Numbered from the stretch's first letter, positions 44,273 through 53,658 are shown. The stretch is 64,000 nucleotides of DNA from JABMQB01 sp963677475 (GCA_963677475.2 CAXXQD010000016.1:124001-188000), one strand, 5' to 3'. A program made the numbers and translations. The notes: generated by a model not told the origin, from the sequence alone.

Positions 44273-45997
44273 ATGATCAAAAAGGAAATTCTATCTATCT
44301 ATATTTTAGTTATTGTTCTGTTAATCTCTCAAAACACAAGTGCGCAAAGCATTTCCGATAATTATTATTTAAGTTATTTCGGAGGAAGCGACACCGAATG
44401 GGGAGAAGCAATTGCTGTTGACAATTCGGGCTGTGTTTATTTTTCTGGCCGCATAAATTCAACTGATTTGCCGATAAACCATACACTAAGTTCAGCAGGA
44501 AATGGCTTTATCACAAAGCTCTCGCCAGATATGACTCAAATTATCTATTGCACCTACGTTGAGGGCGTTATTAATAACTTGTACGTCGATAAGGATAATA
44601 ATTTATATGCAATAGGCTCAACTGAATCAGCCGATTTTCCACATACCGATAATGCATATGATAAAACCTATAACGGTAATGAAGATATTTTAATATTGAA
44701 GCTAGACCCTCAGGGAGAGTTACTTTATGGAACTTGTTTTGGCGGAAGTGGAAGGGAAAAAGTCCACGGTTTCCATATTGATGACGCCTTGAACCTTTAC
44801 TGTGCGGGTTTTACCAACTCAACCGACTTTCCTGTTAAATCTGCATATTCCGATACCTATAATGGAGGAGATGGTGGATTATACGGATATTCAGGAGATG
44901 CTTACGCCATGAAATTTGATCTTGCGAACAATGAGCTAATTTTTTCAACTTACTTAGGCGGATCGGGAAATGAAGTTGCCTATGGCCTTGCTGTTGATAA
45001 AGATCAAAATGTATATGTTACAGGCGAGACCCCTTCCTCAAACTTTCCGGTAAAAAACGGGTTCCAACTAAACTATAAAGGAAATACAGATGGTTTTATT
45101 ACCAAACTTAGCGTTGATGGAAAAGACATAATATACTCTTCATTTTTTGGTGGAAATGGCGCTGACGGATTAAGCGCAATAGCCGTAAACGATAACAATG
45201 AGGCATATATAATTGGTGGTACCAAATCTTCAGGTTTATATTGCTCTGAGAACGCATTTTATTCCAACCGTATTGGAGGAGAGGATTTTTTTATTATCAA
45301 AGTTAGTGCACTGGGCAACGAACTCAATTATGCTTCCTACTTTGGTGGAAGCAACTCTGATTACGGAAGATTGAATAGTCCGGTGATAAAATTGGTCGAT
45401 AATTCTACCATTATTTTTGCAAGCAATACACAATCAACGAACCTGCCTGTAACTGTCAATGCTTTCGATCCTGATTATGCCGGAGGAAGCACCTATGGAG
45501 ATATTTTAATTTCAAAATTGAACCTCGACACAAAAGAAAATATTTACACATCTTATATTGGAAGCAGTGGTGATGAAGGTTCTCACCTAGACATATTTAC
45601 CAACGACAATTGCACGATTTACTTATGTAGTTTTACTTCCTCAAAAGATTTAAACACAAGTTCCGATGCTTTATTTAAAACTTCTCCCGGAGGTTATAAC
45701 GATGCATTTATTATGCGGCTTCAAATTGATATTCCCACCGGAATTGGTTCAAATAAGCTTGACAAATCCATTAAAATAGGACCAAACCCCACCAAAAACC
45801 AGTTAAATATTCAGCTTGACAATTCATCAAGTGCCAAAACCAACTATGAACTGCGAAATATCCACGGAACAAAAATTAAAAGTGGTCAAATTAATTCCTC
45901 TTTTACACTAAGCATGGCCGGGCTTTATCCTGGAGTTTATTTCATAAATATCGAAGCAAACAATGAAAAGATTTGCCGTAAAATAATCAAGCAATAA
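44273..45997 (+). CDS. SBBP-repeat beta-propeller protein with T9SS tail (copy 2)
   Basis: About 574 residues from ATG 44273, which gives a signal peptide ending in NTSAQS; the longer frame starts with TTG. Repeated blades such as DNNLYAIGSTESADFPHT, YNGNEDILILKLDP and YSSFFGGNGADGLSAIAV match SBBP repeats. The final ~70 residues form a T9SS sorting domain (GPNPTKNQLNIQLD, YPGVYFINIEANNEKI, RKIIKQ). It is a paralogue of the protein at 36296. Its promoter lies just after a repeat that may bind the upstream LytTR regulator. Confidence 0.82.
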   Translation: MIKKEILSIYILVIVLLISQNTSAQSISDNYYLSYFGGSDTEWGEAIAVDNSGCVYFSGRINSTDLPINHTLSSAGNGFITKLSPDMTQIIYCTYVEGVINNLYVDKDNNLYAIGSTESADFPHTDNAYDKTYNGNEDILILKLDPQGELLYGTCFGGSGREKVHGFHIDDALNLYCAGFTNSTDFPVKSAYSDTYNGGDGGLYGYSGDAYAMKFDLANNELIFSTYLGGSGNEVAYGLAVDKDQNVYVTGETPSSNFPVKNGFQLNYKGNTDGFITKLSVDGKDIIYSSFFGGNGADGLSAIAVNDNNEAYIIGGTKSSGLYCSENAFYSNRIGGEDFFIIKVSALGNELNYASYFGGSNSDYGRLNSPVIKLVDNSTIIFASNTQSTNLPVTVNAFDPDYAGGSTYGDILISKLNLDTKENIYTSYIGSSGDEGSHLDIFTNDNCTIYLCSFTSSKDLNTSSDALFKTSPGGYNDAFIMRLQIDIPTGIGSNKLDKSIKIGPNPTKNQLNIQLDNSSSAKTNYELRNIHGTKIKSGQINSSFTLSMAGLYPGVYFINIEANNEKICRKIIKQ

Positions 45998-46095
45998 TTT
46001 CATATAACTTAACAACTCCATCGTTTAGTTAAGCTCATTTCACTGTATTAAGTTTTATAGTTCATACAACTAAGTTTTCACGAATATACTTGGAA

Positions 46096-46153
46096 TTACC
46101 CTGAAATTATTTAGATTTACAGGGTAACACTTTTTTGTTAATTCGTGTTACCC
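46096..46153. promoter_or_regulatory. Phased inverted repeats in the lar operon leader
   Basis: Three half-sites alternate in orientation at a 26-bp period: TTACCC (46096), GGGTAA (46122) and TTACCC (46148). They form two overlapping dyads, TTACCCTG-N16-CAGGGTAA and GGGTAACAC-N14-GTGTTACCC (9-bp perfect arms), that share the middle arm, so as RNA the hairpins are mutually exclusive. The site ends 33 bp before larE. A near-match -7 box TATACTTG at 46085 would place the transcription start inside the first half-site. A nickel-responsive operator or RNA switch is a fair inference. Confidence 0.6.
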
Positions 46154-46186
46154 GTTTAAATTTATATAAAACTTAGTCCATATTTT

Positions 46187-47014
46187 ATGAATAGGCTTAG
46201 TCACGAACTTGAGAATAAATTAAAGGCGTTAGAGGATTGGTTTTCGAAAAGAAATGGCTCAATTGTTGCATTTTCAGGGGGCATCGATTCCACTTTTGTT
46301 TTGTTTCTTGCACGTAAATTTCAAGGAAAAGAAAATGTATTGGGGGTTATTTCAAACTCAGAAAGCTTAAAAAAGAAAGATTTCCAACTGGCAAAATCCT
46401 TTTGTGAAGAATTCGATATACAACTGCACGTTATTAAAACCAATGAGCTGAACGATGTCAGGTACAGCAAGAATCCAATAAACAGATGCTTTTATTGTAA
46501 AGATCATTTATTTAATGATTTACAGGAGCTAAAAAAAGACTATCCTGATTTTGAGGTTTTAAGCGGAACAAATTTTGATGACTTGGGTGATTATCGTCCT
46601 GGAATTGATGCTGCAAAAAAGAACCTGGTTTTGTCACCTTTGGTGGAATGCAAAATAACCAAATCAGAGTTGCGGGAAATGGCAAAACATTTTGAACTAC
46701 CTAACTGGAATAAACCAGCAAGTCCTTGCCTGAGTTCGCGAATACCATACAATCAGGATGTTACAGTATTAAAACTTTCACAAGTTGAAGAAGCTGAAGA
46801 TATTCTTAACAGTCTGGGATTTGAAGATGTCAGGGTCCGTCATTACGGGACTTTAGGCAAAATTGAAGTTAAAAATGAGGATTTGACCAAATTGTTATCT
46901 ATGAAAGATGAAGTAATCACCAAGATAATAAATACTGGCTTTGCCAAAGTTGAAATCGACATGGAAGGGCTGGTTTCGGGCAAGTTAAACCGCGTTATTA
47001 AATCGGAACAATAA
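46187..47014 (+). CDS. larE: LarE, sulfur insertion enzyme for the nickel-pincer cofactor
   Basis: A 275-residue PP-loop ATP pyrophosphatase. The SGGIDSTF P-loop is at about 30-37, and ASPCLSSRIPY lies near 178-188. LarE adenylylates the LarB product and inserts sulfur. Three Cys residues, C101 and C104 (NRCFYC) and C181 (SPCLSS), match the form that carries a [4Fe-4S] cluster, as described for Thermotoga-type LarE, instead of the single sacrificial cysteine of Lactiplantibacillus LarE. This means sulfur may come from the cluster and the enzyme may turn over. It is first in the lar operon, with larC 10 bp downstream. Confidence 0.93.
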   Translation: MNRLSHELENKLKALEDWFSKRNGSIVAFSGGIDSTFVLFLARKFQGKENVLGVISNSESLKKKDFQLAKSFCEEFDIQLHVIKTNELNDVRYSKNPINRCFYCKDHLFNDLQELKKDYPDFEVLSGTNFDDLGDYRPGIDAAKKNLVLSPLVECKITKSELREMAKHFELPNWNKPASPCLSSRIPYNQDVTVLKLSQVEEAEDILNSLGFEDVRVRHYGTLGKIEVKNEDLTKLLSMKDEVITKIINTGFAKVEIDMEGLVSGKLNRVIKSEQ

Positions 47015-47024
47015 AACTAAACCA

Positions 47025-48200
47025 ATGAGAACATTATATTACGACTGCTTTGCAGGAATAAGTGGCGATATGCACCTGGGTGCAATGATTGACCTTGGGG
47101 TGGATGAAAATTACCTAAAATCGGAATTAGAAAAATTAAATATCGAAGGTTTTCACCTGGAAGTTAATAAAGATATTCGACGGGGAATCACAGGTACAAA
47201 AGCAACGGTTGTGATTGAAAATCCGGACAATGAAAAACACCGACATCTGCGCCATGTGGAAGAGCTGGTAAACAATAGCTCACTCTCCGAAAAGGTTAAA
47301 AAACTATCGCTAAAAATATTTGATTTAATTGCAGTTGCTGAAGCAAAAGTTCATGGAATCACAAAACAACAAGTTCATTTTCATGAAGTTGGAGCTTTAG
47401 ATTCAATCGCAGACATTGTTGGGGCGGCTATTTGTATCGATTATTTAAAAGTGGACAAAATTTTATCGGCACCCATACAGCTTGGCGGAGGAACTGTTAA
47501 GTGTGCCCATGGAATAATGCCTGTTCCGGCACCTGCCACCACCGAGATTGTGAAAAATATACCTGTAAAAACTGGACTGGTAAACCACGAAGCTACAACA
47601 CCAACCGGCGCAGCAATTTTGGTCGCTACGGTCGATGAGTTTACTGAAAGAATCGATTTTCCTATCACAAAGTTAGCTTATGGAATTGGGCAACGGGATG
47701 TTTCTGAAGTTCCAAATGTACTACGTGTATACCTTTCGGATGATGCAACGGAAAATCAGGATACAAAAAAAGAAGATGCAATAATGCTGGAATGCAACAT
47801 TGATGATATGAATCCTGAATGGTACGAACTGCTATTCAACAAGTTATTCGATTCCGGGGCAAGCGATGTGTTCCTCACCCCTATCGTGATGAAAAAATCA
47901 AGACCGGCAAACATGCTGTCTGTATTATGCATGCCTGACAAAGTTGACCTTTTAAAAGACATACTATTTAATAATTCAACAACCATTGGCATAAGAGAAT
48001 ATCCGGTTGCAAAAACCGTATTAAAACGCGAGGAAAAAGAAATTAAAACAGAGCTTGGGAAAGTCAGGGTCAAATACAGTTATTACAAAGGAGAGCTTGT
48101 CCGTGTAAAACCTGAACTTGATGATCTTACTAATCTGGCAAACAAACATGGCTTAAACTTAGCCGAAGTTGAAAAAAGAATTGAAAAAGATTTAAAATAA
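47025..48200 (+). CDS. larC: LarC, nickel insertase for the nickel-pincer cofactor
   Basis: A 391-residue LarC. It begins with YYDCFAGISGDMHLGAMIDLG and has the central VHFHEVGALDSIADIVGA and CNIDDMNPEWYELL. LarC inserts Ni(II) into the dithiolated pyridine made by LarB and LarE, using CTP. The gene is one uninterrupted frame, unlike L. plantarum where larC1 and larC2 are joined by frameshifting. The stop codon shares one base with the larB start (TAATG), so translation is coupled. Confidence 0.95.
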   Translation: MRTLYYDCFAGISGDMHLGAMIDLGVDENYLKSELEKLNIEGFHLEVNKDIRRGITGTKATVVIENPDNEKHRHLRHVEELVNNSSLSEKVKKLSLKIFDLIAVAEAKVHGITKQQVHFHEVGALDSIADIVGAAICIDYLKVDKILSAPIQLGGGTVKCAHGIMPVPAPATTEIVKNIPVKTGLVNHEATTPTGAAILVATVDEFTERIDFPITKLAYGIGQRDVSEVPNVLRVYLSDDATENQDTKKEDAIMLECNIDDMNPEWYELLFNKLFDSGASDVFLTPIVMKKSRPANMLSVLCMPDKVDLLKDILFNNSTTIGIREYPVAKTVLKREEKEIKTELGKVRVKYSYYKGELVRVKPELDDLTNLANKHGLNLAEVEKRIEKDLK

Positions 48201-48937
48201 TGGATATAAGTGCCATTCTTGAACAGTACAAAAAAGGGGAAATTGAAATCAGCAAAGCCTTATCAAAAATAAATGATAAAGGCATGATTGATATGGGGTT
48301 TGCAAACATCGATACCGATAGGCTAAAAAGGACAGGGCTCCCCGAGATGATTTATGGAGAAGGAAAAACAACCGAACAGGTTGTTTTAATTGCCAAAAGG
48401 ATGTATGAAAGCGGGATTGATATTTTGGCAACGCGCATCAACGAATCGATGTATTTAGCCTTGAAAGAATTCATCCCCGAAATAAAATACAATGCCATTG
48501 CACGAACCCTTTCCTACAAACAAAAAGAAACTTTGAACGAAAAAGGTTACATCGCCGTTGTAGCCGCGGGCACTTCAGACATGCCCGTTGCCGAAGAAGC
48601 TGCCGAAACCGCCAGGTTTTTAAATAATAAAGTCGAAACTATTTATGATGTTGGCGTGGCTGGTATTCACCGCTTGTTTAGTAAAGCCGAGCTAATAAGG
48701 AACGCCCGTGTGATAATTGTTGTTGCCGGAATGGAAGGGGCACTGGCAAGCGTTGTTGGTGGCTTGGTTGACAAACCAGTGATTGGTGTACCAACCAGCA
48801 TAGGGTATGGAGCTAATTTCCAAGGACTTTCGGCATTACTCTCGATGTTAAACAGTTGTGCAAGTGGTGTTTCAGTTGTAAATATTGATAATGGTTTTGG
48901 GGCTGCATGCCAGGCTTCATTAATAAATAAATTATAA
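48200..48937 (+). CDS. larB: LarB, nicotinic-acid adenine dinucleotide carboxylase/hydrolase
   Basis: A 245-residue LarB. The N-terminal helical part contains a GEGKT motif, and the C-terminal domain is PurE-like (AAGTSDMPVAEEAAETARFL, DVGVAGIHRLF, VVAGMEGALASVVGGLVDKP). LarB carboxylates the pyridinium ring of NaAD and cleaves the phosphoanhydride, the first step of nickel-pincer cofactor synthesis. It is the third gene of the lar operon and lies 4 bp upstream of the nickel permease gene. Confidence 0.95.
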   Translation: MDISAILEQYKKGEIEISKALSKINDKGMIDMGFANIDTDRLKRTGLPEMIYGEGKTTEQVVLIAKRMYESGIDILATRINESMYLALKEFIPEIKYNAIARTLSYKQKETLNEKGYIAVVAAGTSDMPVAEEAAETARFLNNKVETIYDVGVAGIHRLFSKAELIRNARVIIVVAGMEGALASVVGGLVDKPVIGVPTSIGYGANFQGLSALLSMLNSCASGVSVVNIDNGFGAACQASLINKL

Positions 48938-48941
48938 TAAA

Positions 48942-49646
48942 ATGAACGAACTTATATTACTATGCCTAACGGCTGCATCCTTAGGATTTATACACACAGT
49001 TCTTGGTCCTGACCACTATTTACCGTTTATTGTGTTGAGCAGGGCTAGAAAGTGGACTGTTTCAAAAACCATGTGGATTACTTTTATTTCAGGGATCGGA
49101 CATGTTGGAGGCTCTGTTGTAATTGGAGTTGTGGGAATTGCCCTTGGTATAAGCCTCAACAAGCTTGAATTTATAGAATCATTCAGAGGTGAAATTGTTG
49201 GCTGGATGCTAATTGCCTTTGGACTTGCCTATTCCGTTTACGGCATTTTTAAGTACCTAAAAAACGGAGGGCATCACCACATTCCTGAATTTTTACTACC
49301 AAAATCCATCCGCAAAATGAAACATGAGGTAGATCACGGCTTGGAAGGCAAACAGGATAATACTAAACTTACCCCATGGATATTATTTATCATTTTTGTG
49401 TTTGGTCCGTGTGAGGTTTTAATTCCGATGCTTATTTTTCCTGCTGCTGAGAAAGATGCACTTGGTGTTGCCTCTGTTTCCATATTTTTTGGGATAACAA
49501 CAATCTTAACCATGATGGTTATTGTTTATCTCGGGCACCTGGGTTCATCGTTTATAAGACTAAAAGCACTTGAAAAATATATGCACCTTGCAGCCGGAGT
49601 TGTTATTCTATTTGCCGGAGTTGGTATGCAGTTTTTGGGGTGGTAA
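48942..49646 (+). CDS. Nickel/cobalt permease-like membrane protein (UreH/NicO superfamily)
   Basis: A 234-residue inner-membrane protein with about six helices. Metal-binding signatures are FIHTVLGPDH (H18, D24, H25; an H-X5-DH variant of the nickel/cobalt transporter HX4DH motif) and a His-rich loop GGHHHIPEF. UreH/SafE-like proteins carry nickel for urease; location directly behind larECB suggests nickel import for the lar cofactor. Sulfite export by related TauE/SafE proteins is a less likely alternative. Confidence 0.8.
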   Translation: MNELILLCLTAASLGFIHTVLGPDHYLPFIVLSRARKWTVSKTMWITFISGIGHVGGSVVIGVVGIALGISLNKLEFIESFRGEIVGWMLIAFGLAYSVYGIFKYLKNGGHHHIPEFLLPKSIRKMKHEVDHGLEGKQDNTKLTPWILFIIFVFGPCEVLIPMLIFPAAEKDALGVASVSIFFGITTILTMMVIVYLGHLGSSFIRLKALEKYMHLAAGVVILFAGVGMQFLGW

Positions 49647-49648
49647 TT

Positions 49649-49745
49649 TTTTAGCTGCGAGCTAAAAGCTGAGAGTTTCGAGTTTCGAGATTTTGCTCGT
49701 TGACTCGTGTCTCGCGACTCGTTACTTGAGACTTTTTACTTGTGT
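49649..49745. repeat. Short hairpin followed by degenerate GAG/CTC-rich repeat
   Basis: An 8-bp palindromic stem TTTTAGCT-GCG-AGCTAAAA at 49649-49667 is followed by repeated GAGTTTC and ACTCGT units and ACTTGT words between convergent genes. This is a low-complexity intergenic repeat with no coding potential. It may mark the terminator zone for both genes, though a T tract is missing on either strand. Confidence 0.4.
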
Positions 49746-49749
49746 CTTA

Positions 49750-50934
49750 CTACTTGTTACTTTTTTGCTTATACAATGCCTGATGTGTTTCCCGAAGCAT
49801 TTCTTTTAGCGGAATTCCGTTAGGGCATTTGCCCATATCAATTTTAGCAAGGTTTTCTTCTGTCGGGAATTTACCACCATACCAATGGTCGTTTGGCTGC
49901 ATCATGTTGTACCTGTATTTGCCAAAAGATTCCATTTCATAGCATTTTAAGAGCTTTCTAAAACGAAGTATTTCGGGAATATTTATGCCTGAAGGATCGT
50001 TCTCCATCGAAAATCCATCAAAATCTGCATACGGATCCAATAAAACCTGGCTATCTAATTCCAATTTAATTTTTGCATCCCTTGGTGAAAGTGGAACAGA
50101 AATCGGAAAAATTCCATCTACTTGGTTACTTGTTTCTGTAAACGGCAAGCCAAAACTTAAGGTGTGAATGGCAGGGTTGCTTAAACAAAACCGGGAATTC
50201 CACTCCAATGGCGAAACCGGGGCACAAAGCTCAGAGAGTTTTTGAGATGGCTTAAATAATTGTCCCCCTTTATCGTTCGGCGAGATAATAAATACACCCA
50301 TATCTTTTGACTGTGCAAGGTCAATTGCACCCTTATTTCGCTGAAAAAAGTAGTAATAATGAAGGTTCACAAACTCAAACATATCCGTTTGGATCGTGCT
50401 GATGATTGTTTCAAGGGAACCATGCGTACTAAATCCAATATGCTTAATCAAACCTTCGGCTTTCATTTTGTGCAGCTCCTCAACCGGGCCACCTTTAGCA
50501 CACACTTTATTTAAAATCTCATGATTATTGATACCATGCCAGGCATAAAAATCAATATAATTAGTTTTTAAGGCTTTTAATTGTTCTTCCACCATTGCCC
50601 GCATATCCCTGGCAGTTTTCGGATGCCCTTTGGTCATCAGATAATACGAATCGCGTTTTGTTTTTAGCACATCGTTTAGAACAATTCCATAAGCATGTTC
50701 GCTCTTGGTATATCCATATGCAGTTTCGATGTGGTTTATTCCCTGTTCAAATGCTTTTTCAACTGAAAACTTACATTGCTCCAAAGTATCATCAGGAATT
50801 ACATCACGTGGATTGTCCCAGCCATGCTTGAAGCGCATTCCTCCGAGGGTAATTACACTAATTTCTTTATTGGTTTTTCCAAATCTCCGATATTCCATTT
50901 GTGGTTTATATAGGCTTAGGTCCTTAAAATTCAT
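49750..50934 (-). CDS. Aldo/keto reductase family protein
   Basis: 394 residues from ATG 50934 (the frame extends to a TTG three codons upstream). The NADPH-dependent AKR barrel is clear: RFGKTNKEISVITLGGMRF, the catalytic Tyr in IETAYGYTKSE, Lys in LMTKGHP and His in FYAWHGINN. The C-terminal 110 residues (from about PLSPRDAK) form an extension whose single Cys residues do not match a ferredoxin motif. The substrate is unknown. It faces the lar operon convergently. Confidence 0.85.
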   Translation of the reverse strand: MNFKDLSLYKPQMEYRRFGKTNKEISVITLGGMRFKHGWDNPRDVIPDDTLEQCKFSVEKAFEQGINHIETAYGYTKSEHAYGIVLNDVLKTKRDSYYLMTKGHPKTARDMRAMVEEQLKALKTNYIDFYAWHGINNHEILNKVCAKGGPVEELHKMKAEGLIKHIGFSTHGSLETIISTIQTDMFEFVNLHYYYFFQRNKGAIDLAQSKDMGVFIISPNDKGGQLFKPSQKLSELCAPVSPLEWNSRFCLSNPAIHTLSFGLPFTETSNQVDGIFPISVPLSPRDAKIKLELDSQVLLDPYADFDGFSMENDPSGINIPEILRFRKLLKCYEMESFGKYRYNMMQPNDHWYGGKFPTEENLAKIDMGKCPNGIPLKEMLRETHQALYKQKSNK

Positions 50935-51135
50935 CGTATCCAAAATTCTTATATGCGAATTTAATATTTTGTGGCTGTTATTAAATAATTACAATATTCA
51001 TACGATCAAAAACAATAGTTTATTAACTCAACAGACTTAACCCGGATATTTGTTTAAATTTACCTCCAATTAAAATTAATTCCACATAATAATCTCTAGC
51101 TTCCTACTTTGTATTCAAATAATTTTAGCAACCAA

Positions 51136-53607
51136 GTGAAAACAACAACACACAAACTTGCATTAATATTACTAGTATTCTTCTCTATAAACATAAGTGC
51201 TGATGCCCAGAATTCAGAATTCTCTTTTAAAGATAAACTGACCCGCCTTTTAATGGAATATCCGGCAGAGAAATTGTATATGCATACGGATCGGGACATC
51301 TATTCGGTAGATGACAGTATTTGGTTCAAAATTTATCTTACCAAGGCGGGGACTAATATTCCTGTCCCAGGAATTCAGAATGTTTATGTTGAGCTGATAA
51401 ATAGTTCGAACAATATTGTAAAAAGGGATCTAGTAGCTTCTCTTAATGGTTTTGTCCATGGTTTGTTGAACCTGAATAAGCTTAAACTTTCCGAAGGTAA
51501 TTATCAGATCAGATCATATACCCAATACCAACGAAATTTTGGAGATGAATTCCTCTTTTCAAAGGAGATTCGTATTAAGGGTATTCCTTTAAAACCATTG
51601 AATGTATTCACGGAACTTCAAGAAAGCGATACCTTGTCTCAGACAAAACATGCTGAAACAATCGATCTCCAATTTTTACCAGAAAGGGGAACATTTTTAG
51701 CCGGAATAGATAATATCGTTGCATTTATTTGTAATAATGCATGGGGCAAGCCAATTAATATTTCGGGATATATTGAAGATAAAGATGGAAATAAAATTTT
51801 CGATTTTAAAAGCATCCATGATGGTATGGGAAAATTTATAATCCGACCTAAAGAAGGAAAAACATATGTGGCTAAAGTAGAAGGTTATCCCAGTTTAAAC
51901 CTCAAGTTGCCAAAAACTTCAGGGGATGCCCAACTTTCGGTTTCTACCGAAAGAAATGACCATATACCTTTAACAATAAAACTAAGAAAAGATCACAATA
52001 GCACAGCTAAACTATTTATTGCCTTGTCATCGAATGGTATTATTTATAATAGTTATGAGGCGAATGTATTAAATCACCAAACTAAAATACATCTGCCCAA
52101 AAGGGAGTTTATGAATGGTATAAATCAAATAACAATTACTGACAGTAATATGAAGCCCTTGGCAGAAAGACTAATTTTTATTAAGAAAAATACTCCTCTT
52201 TTAATCGAAATTAAATCAGATAAAACCAAATATTCAATAAGGGATAAAGTGGATGTTTTAATTCACTCTACCACAAATTCAAAGCCATCACTTTCAAACC
52301 TATCGGCGAGTGTTATTAATGCATATCAAGTTACAGATACCGAGGAATATCCACAAAACATCCTCTCCTATTTGTTATTGGATTCTGAATTAAAAGGAAA
52401 AATCAAAAATCCATCCTATTACTTTAAAGATGATAGTAGTTCTACCCAAATGAAACTGGACCTGTTAATGCTCACACATGGCTGGCGTAGTTATGTATGG
52501 AACGATTTGGGCAATCAGCCTCCAACAATTCTTTATGAGAAAGAAAAAGGCATAATGGTTAAAGGAAGGGTAAAACGACCTCTCTGGGAAAAAGGTATCG
52601 AAGATGGTAAAGTTTCCATGATGGTGAATTCAAATAACACCATGCAATGCTTCACGGAAATAAGTACCAACGACAGTGGATACTTTTATTTCCCTCCAGC
52701 TATATTTCTTGATTCATCAAAAGTATTTATTCAAGCGTTTAACAAGCGAAATAAAAACAATGCCGAGATTGTAGATGTATCAACACTTTCACCTCCAGCC
52801 CCAGTGGGTTTCAAGAAAATGGATTCGCAGGTATTCAATTCACAACAAGAAGATCAATTTGCAAAAATGGCTTACAAAAGAAGAATGATTGACAAAGCTT
52901 ACCATCCAGAAAAGTATGAGATATTACTTGGGGAGATTACCATAGAGGAAAGATTAATACCTGAAGAAGAAAAAAATGATGGGCATTACAGGATATATGG
53001 ACAAGCAGATAATGTTATAAAAATGGATGATCTGTTTAGTACCTATTCCAGTATTTATGAAATACTGGATGGTCAAGTACCAGGTGTGCATGTTGAAGGA
53101 ACTAAAATTGTCTTCAGTGGAGCAATGTCCTATAGAACAAAAGTAGAACCGCTCTTTGTTTTGGATGGTATGCCCGCAGATGCAGATTTGATTGAAACAG
53201 TTCCTATTACTGAAATTGACAAAATTGAAATACTAAAAACAGCCACAAAGCTTGCGGCATTTGGATCAAAAGGTGCTAATGGGGTTATTGCCATTTTTAC
53301 AAAACGCGGGAAAATAAATACCGATGAAACTTATTATAAAGGGATCTTGACAGATAAATTAAGAGGCTATCAAAAAGCGAAAGAATTTTATAGCCCAAAT
53401 TATATTAATACGGAAGCGGAAATTCCTGACCACCGGGCAACACTTTATTGGAATCCATCAGTAGTAACCGATTCTACAGGAACCGCTGGATTTTCGTTTT
53501 ATACCAGCGACGATACAGCTCCCATGTTGATAAAACTTGAGGGAATATCTGAAAATGGTATTCCAGGAGTTGGTTATTTAGAGTTGTTAATGGGCAATGA
53601 GAATTAA
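51136..53607 (+). CDS. MG2-domain and TonB-plug protein without a barrel
   Basis: About 823 residues from a GTG at 51136, which gives a signal peptide (LILLVFFSINISADAQ); a TTG lies 27 bp upstream. The N-terminal part has alpha-2-macroglobulin MG2-like domains (YMHTDRDIYSVDDSIWFKIYL, LKLSEGNYQIRSYTQYQRNF). Residues about 650-760 resemble a TonB-dependent receptor plug (ILDGQVPGVHVEG, LFVLDGMPADADL, GSKGANGVIAIFTKRG). No outer-membrane barrel follows. Similar carriers are widespread in Bacteroidota, but their function is unknown; binding a surface partner is a guess. Confidence 0.75.
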   Translation: MKTTTHKLALILLVFFSINISADAQNSEFSFKDKLTRLLMEYPAEKLYMHTDRDIYSVDDSIWFKIYLTKAGTNIPVPGIQNVYVELINSSNNIVKRDLVASLNGFVHGLLNLNKLKLSEGNYQIRSYTQYQRNFGDEFLFSKEIRIKGIPLKPLNVFTELQESDTLSQTKHAETIDLQFLPERGTFLAGIDNIVAFICNNAWGKPINISGYIEDKDGNKIFDFKSIHDGMGKFIIRPKEGKTYVAKVEGYPSLNLKLPKTSGDAQLSVSTERNDHIPLTIKLRKDHNSTAKLFIALSSNGIIYNSYEANVLNHQTKIHLPKREFMNGINQITITDSNMKPLAERLIFIKKNTPLLIEIKSDKTKYSIRDKVDVLIHSTTNSKPSLSNLSASVINAYQVTDTEEYPQNILSYLLLDSELKGKIKNPSYYFKDDSSSTQMKLDLLMLTHGWRSYVWNDLGNQPPTILYEKEKGIMVKGRVKRPLWEKGIEDGKVSMMVNSNNTMQCFTEISTNDSGYFYFPPAIFLDSSKVFIQAFNKRNKNNAEIVDVSTLSPPAPVGFKKMDSQVFNSQQEDQFAKMAYKRRMIDKAYHPEKYEILLGEITIEERLIPEEEKNDGHYRIYGQADNVIKMDDLFSTYSSIYEILDGQVPGVHVEGTKIVFSGAMSYRTKVEPLFVLDGMPADADLIETVPITEIDKIEILKTATKLAAFGSKGANGVIAIFTKRGKINTDETYYKGILTDKLRGYQKAKEFYSPNYINTEAEIPDHRATLYWNPSVVTDSTGTAGFSFYTSDDTAPMLIKLEGISENGIPGVGYLELLMGNEN

Positions 53608-53658
53608 TAACTAAGTTTTTTATATCTTCAAGCCTGTTTTACAACCAAATTTCAAACT

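Noticed and set aside
47025..48200. Programmed frameshift in larC as in Lactiplantibacillus
   Set aside because: Here larC is one continuous frame of 391 codons without an internal stop.
46187..49646. Possible lactate racemase LarA in the operon
   Set aside because: All four frames were read; they are larE, larC, larB and a permease. No LarA-like sequence is present.
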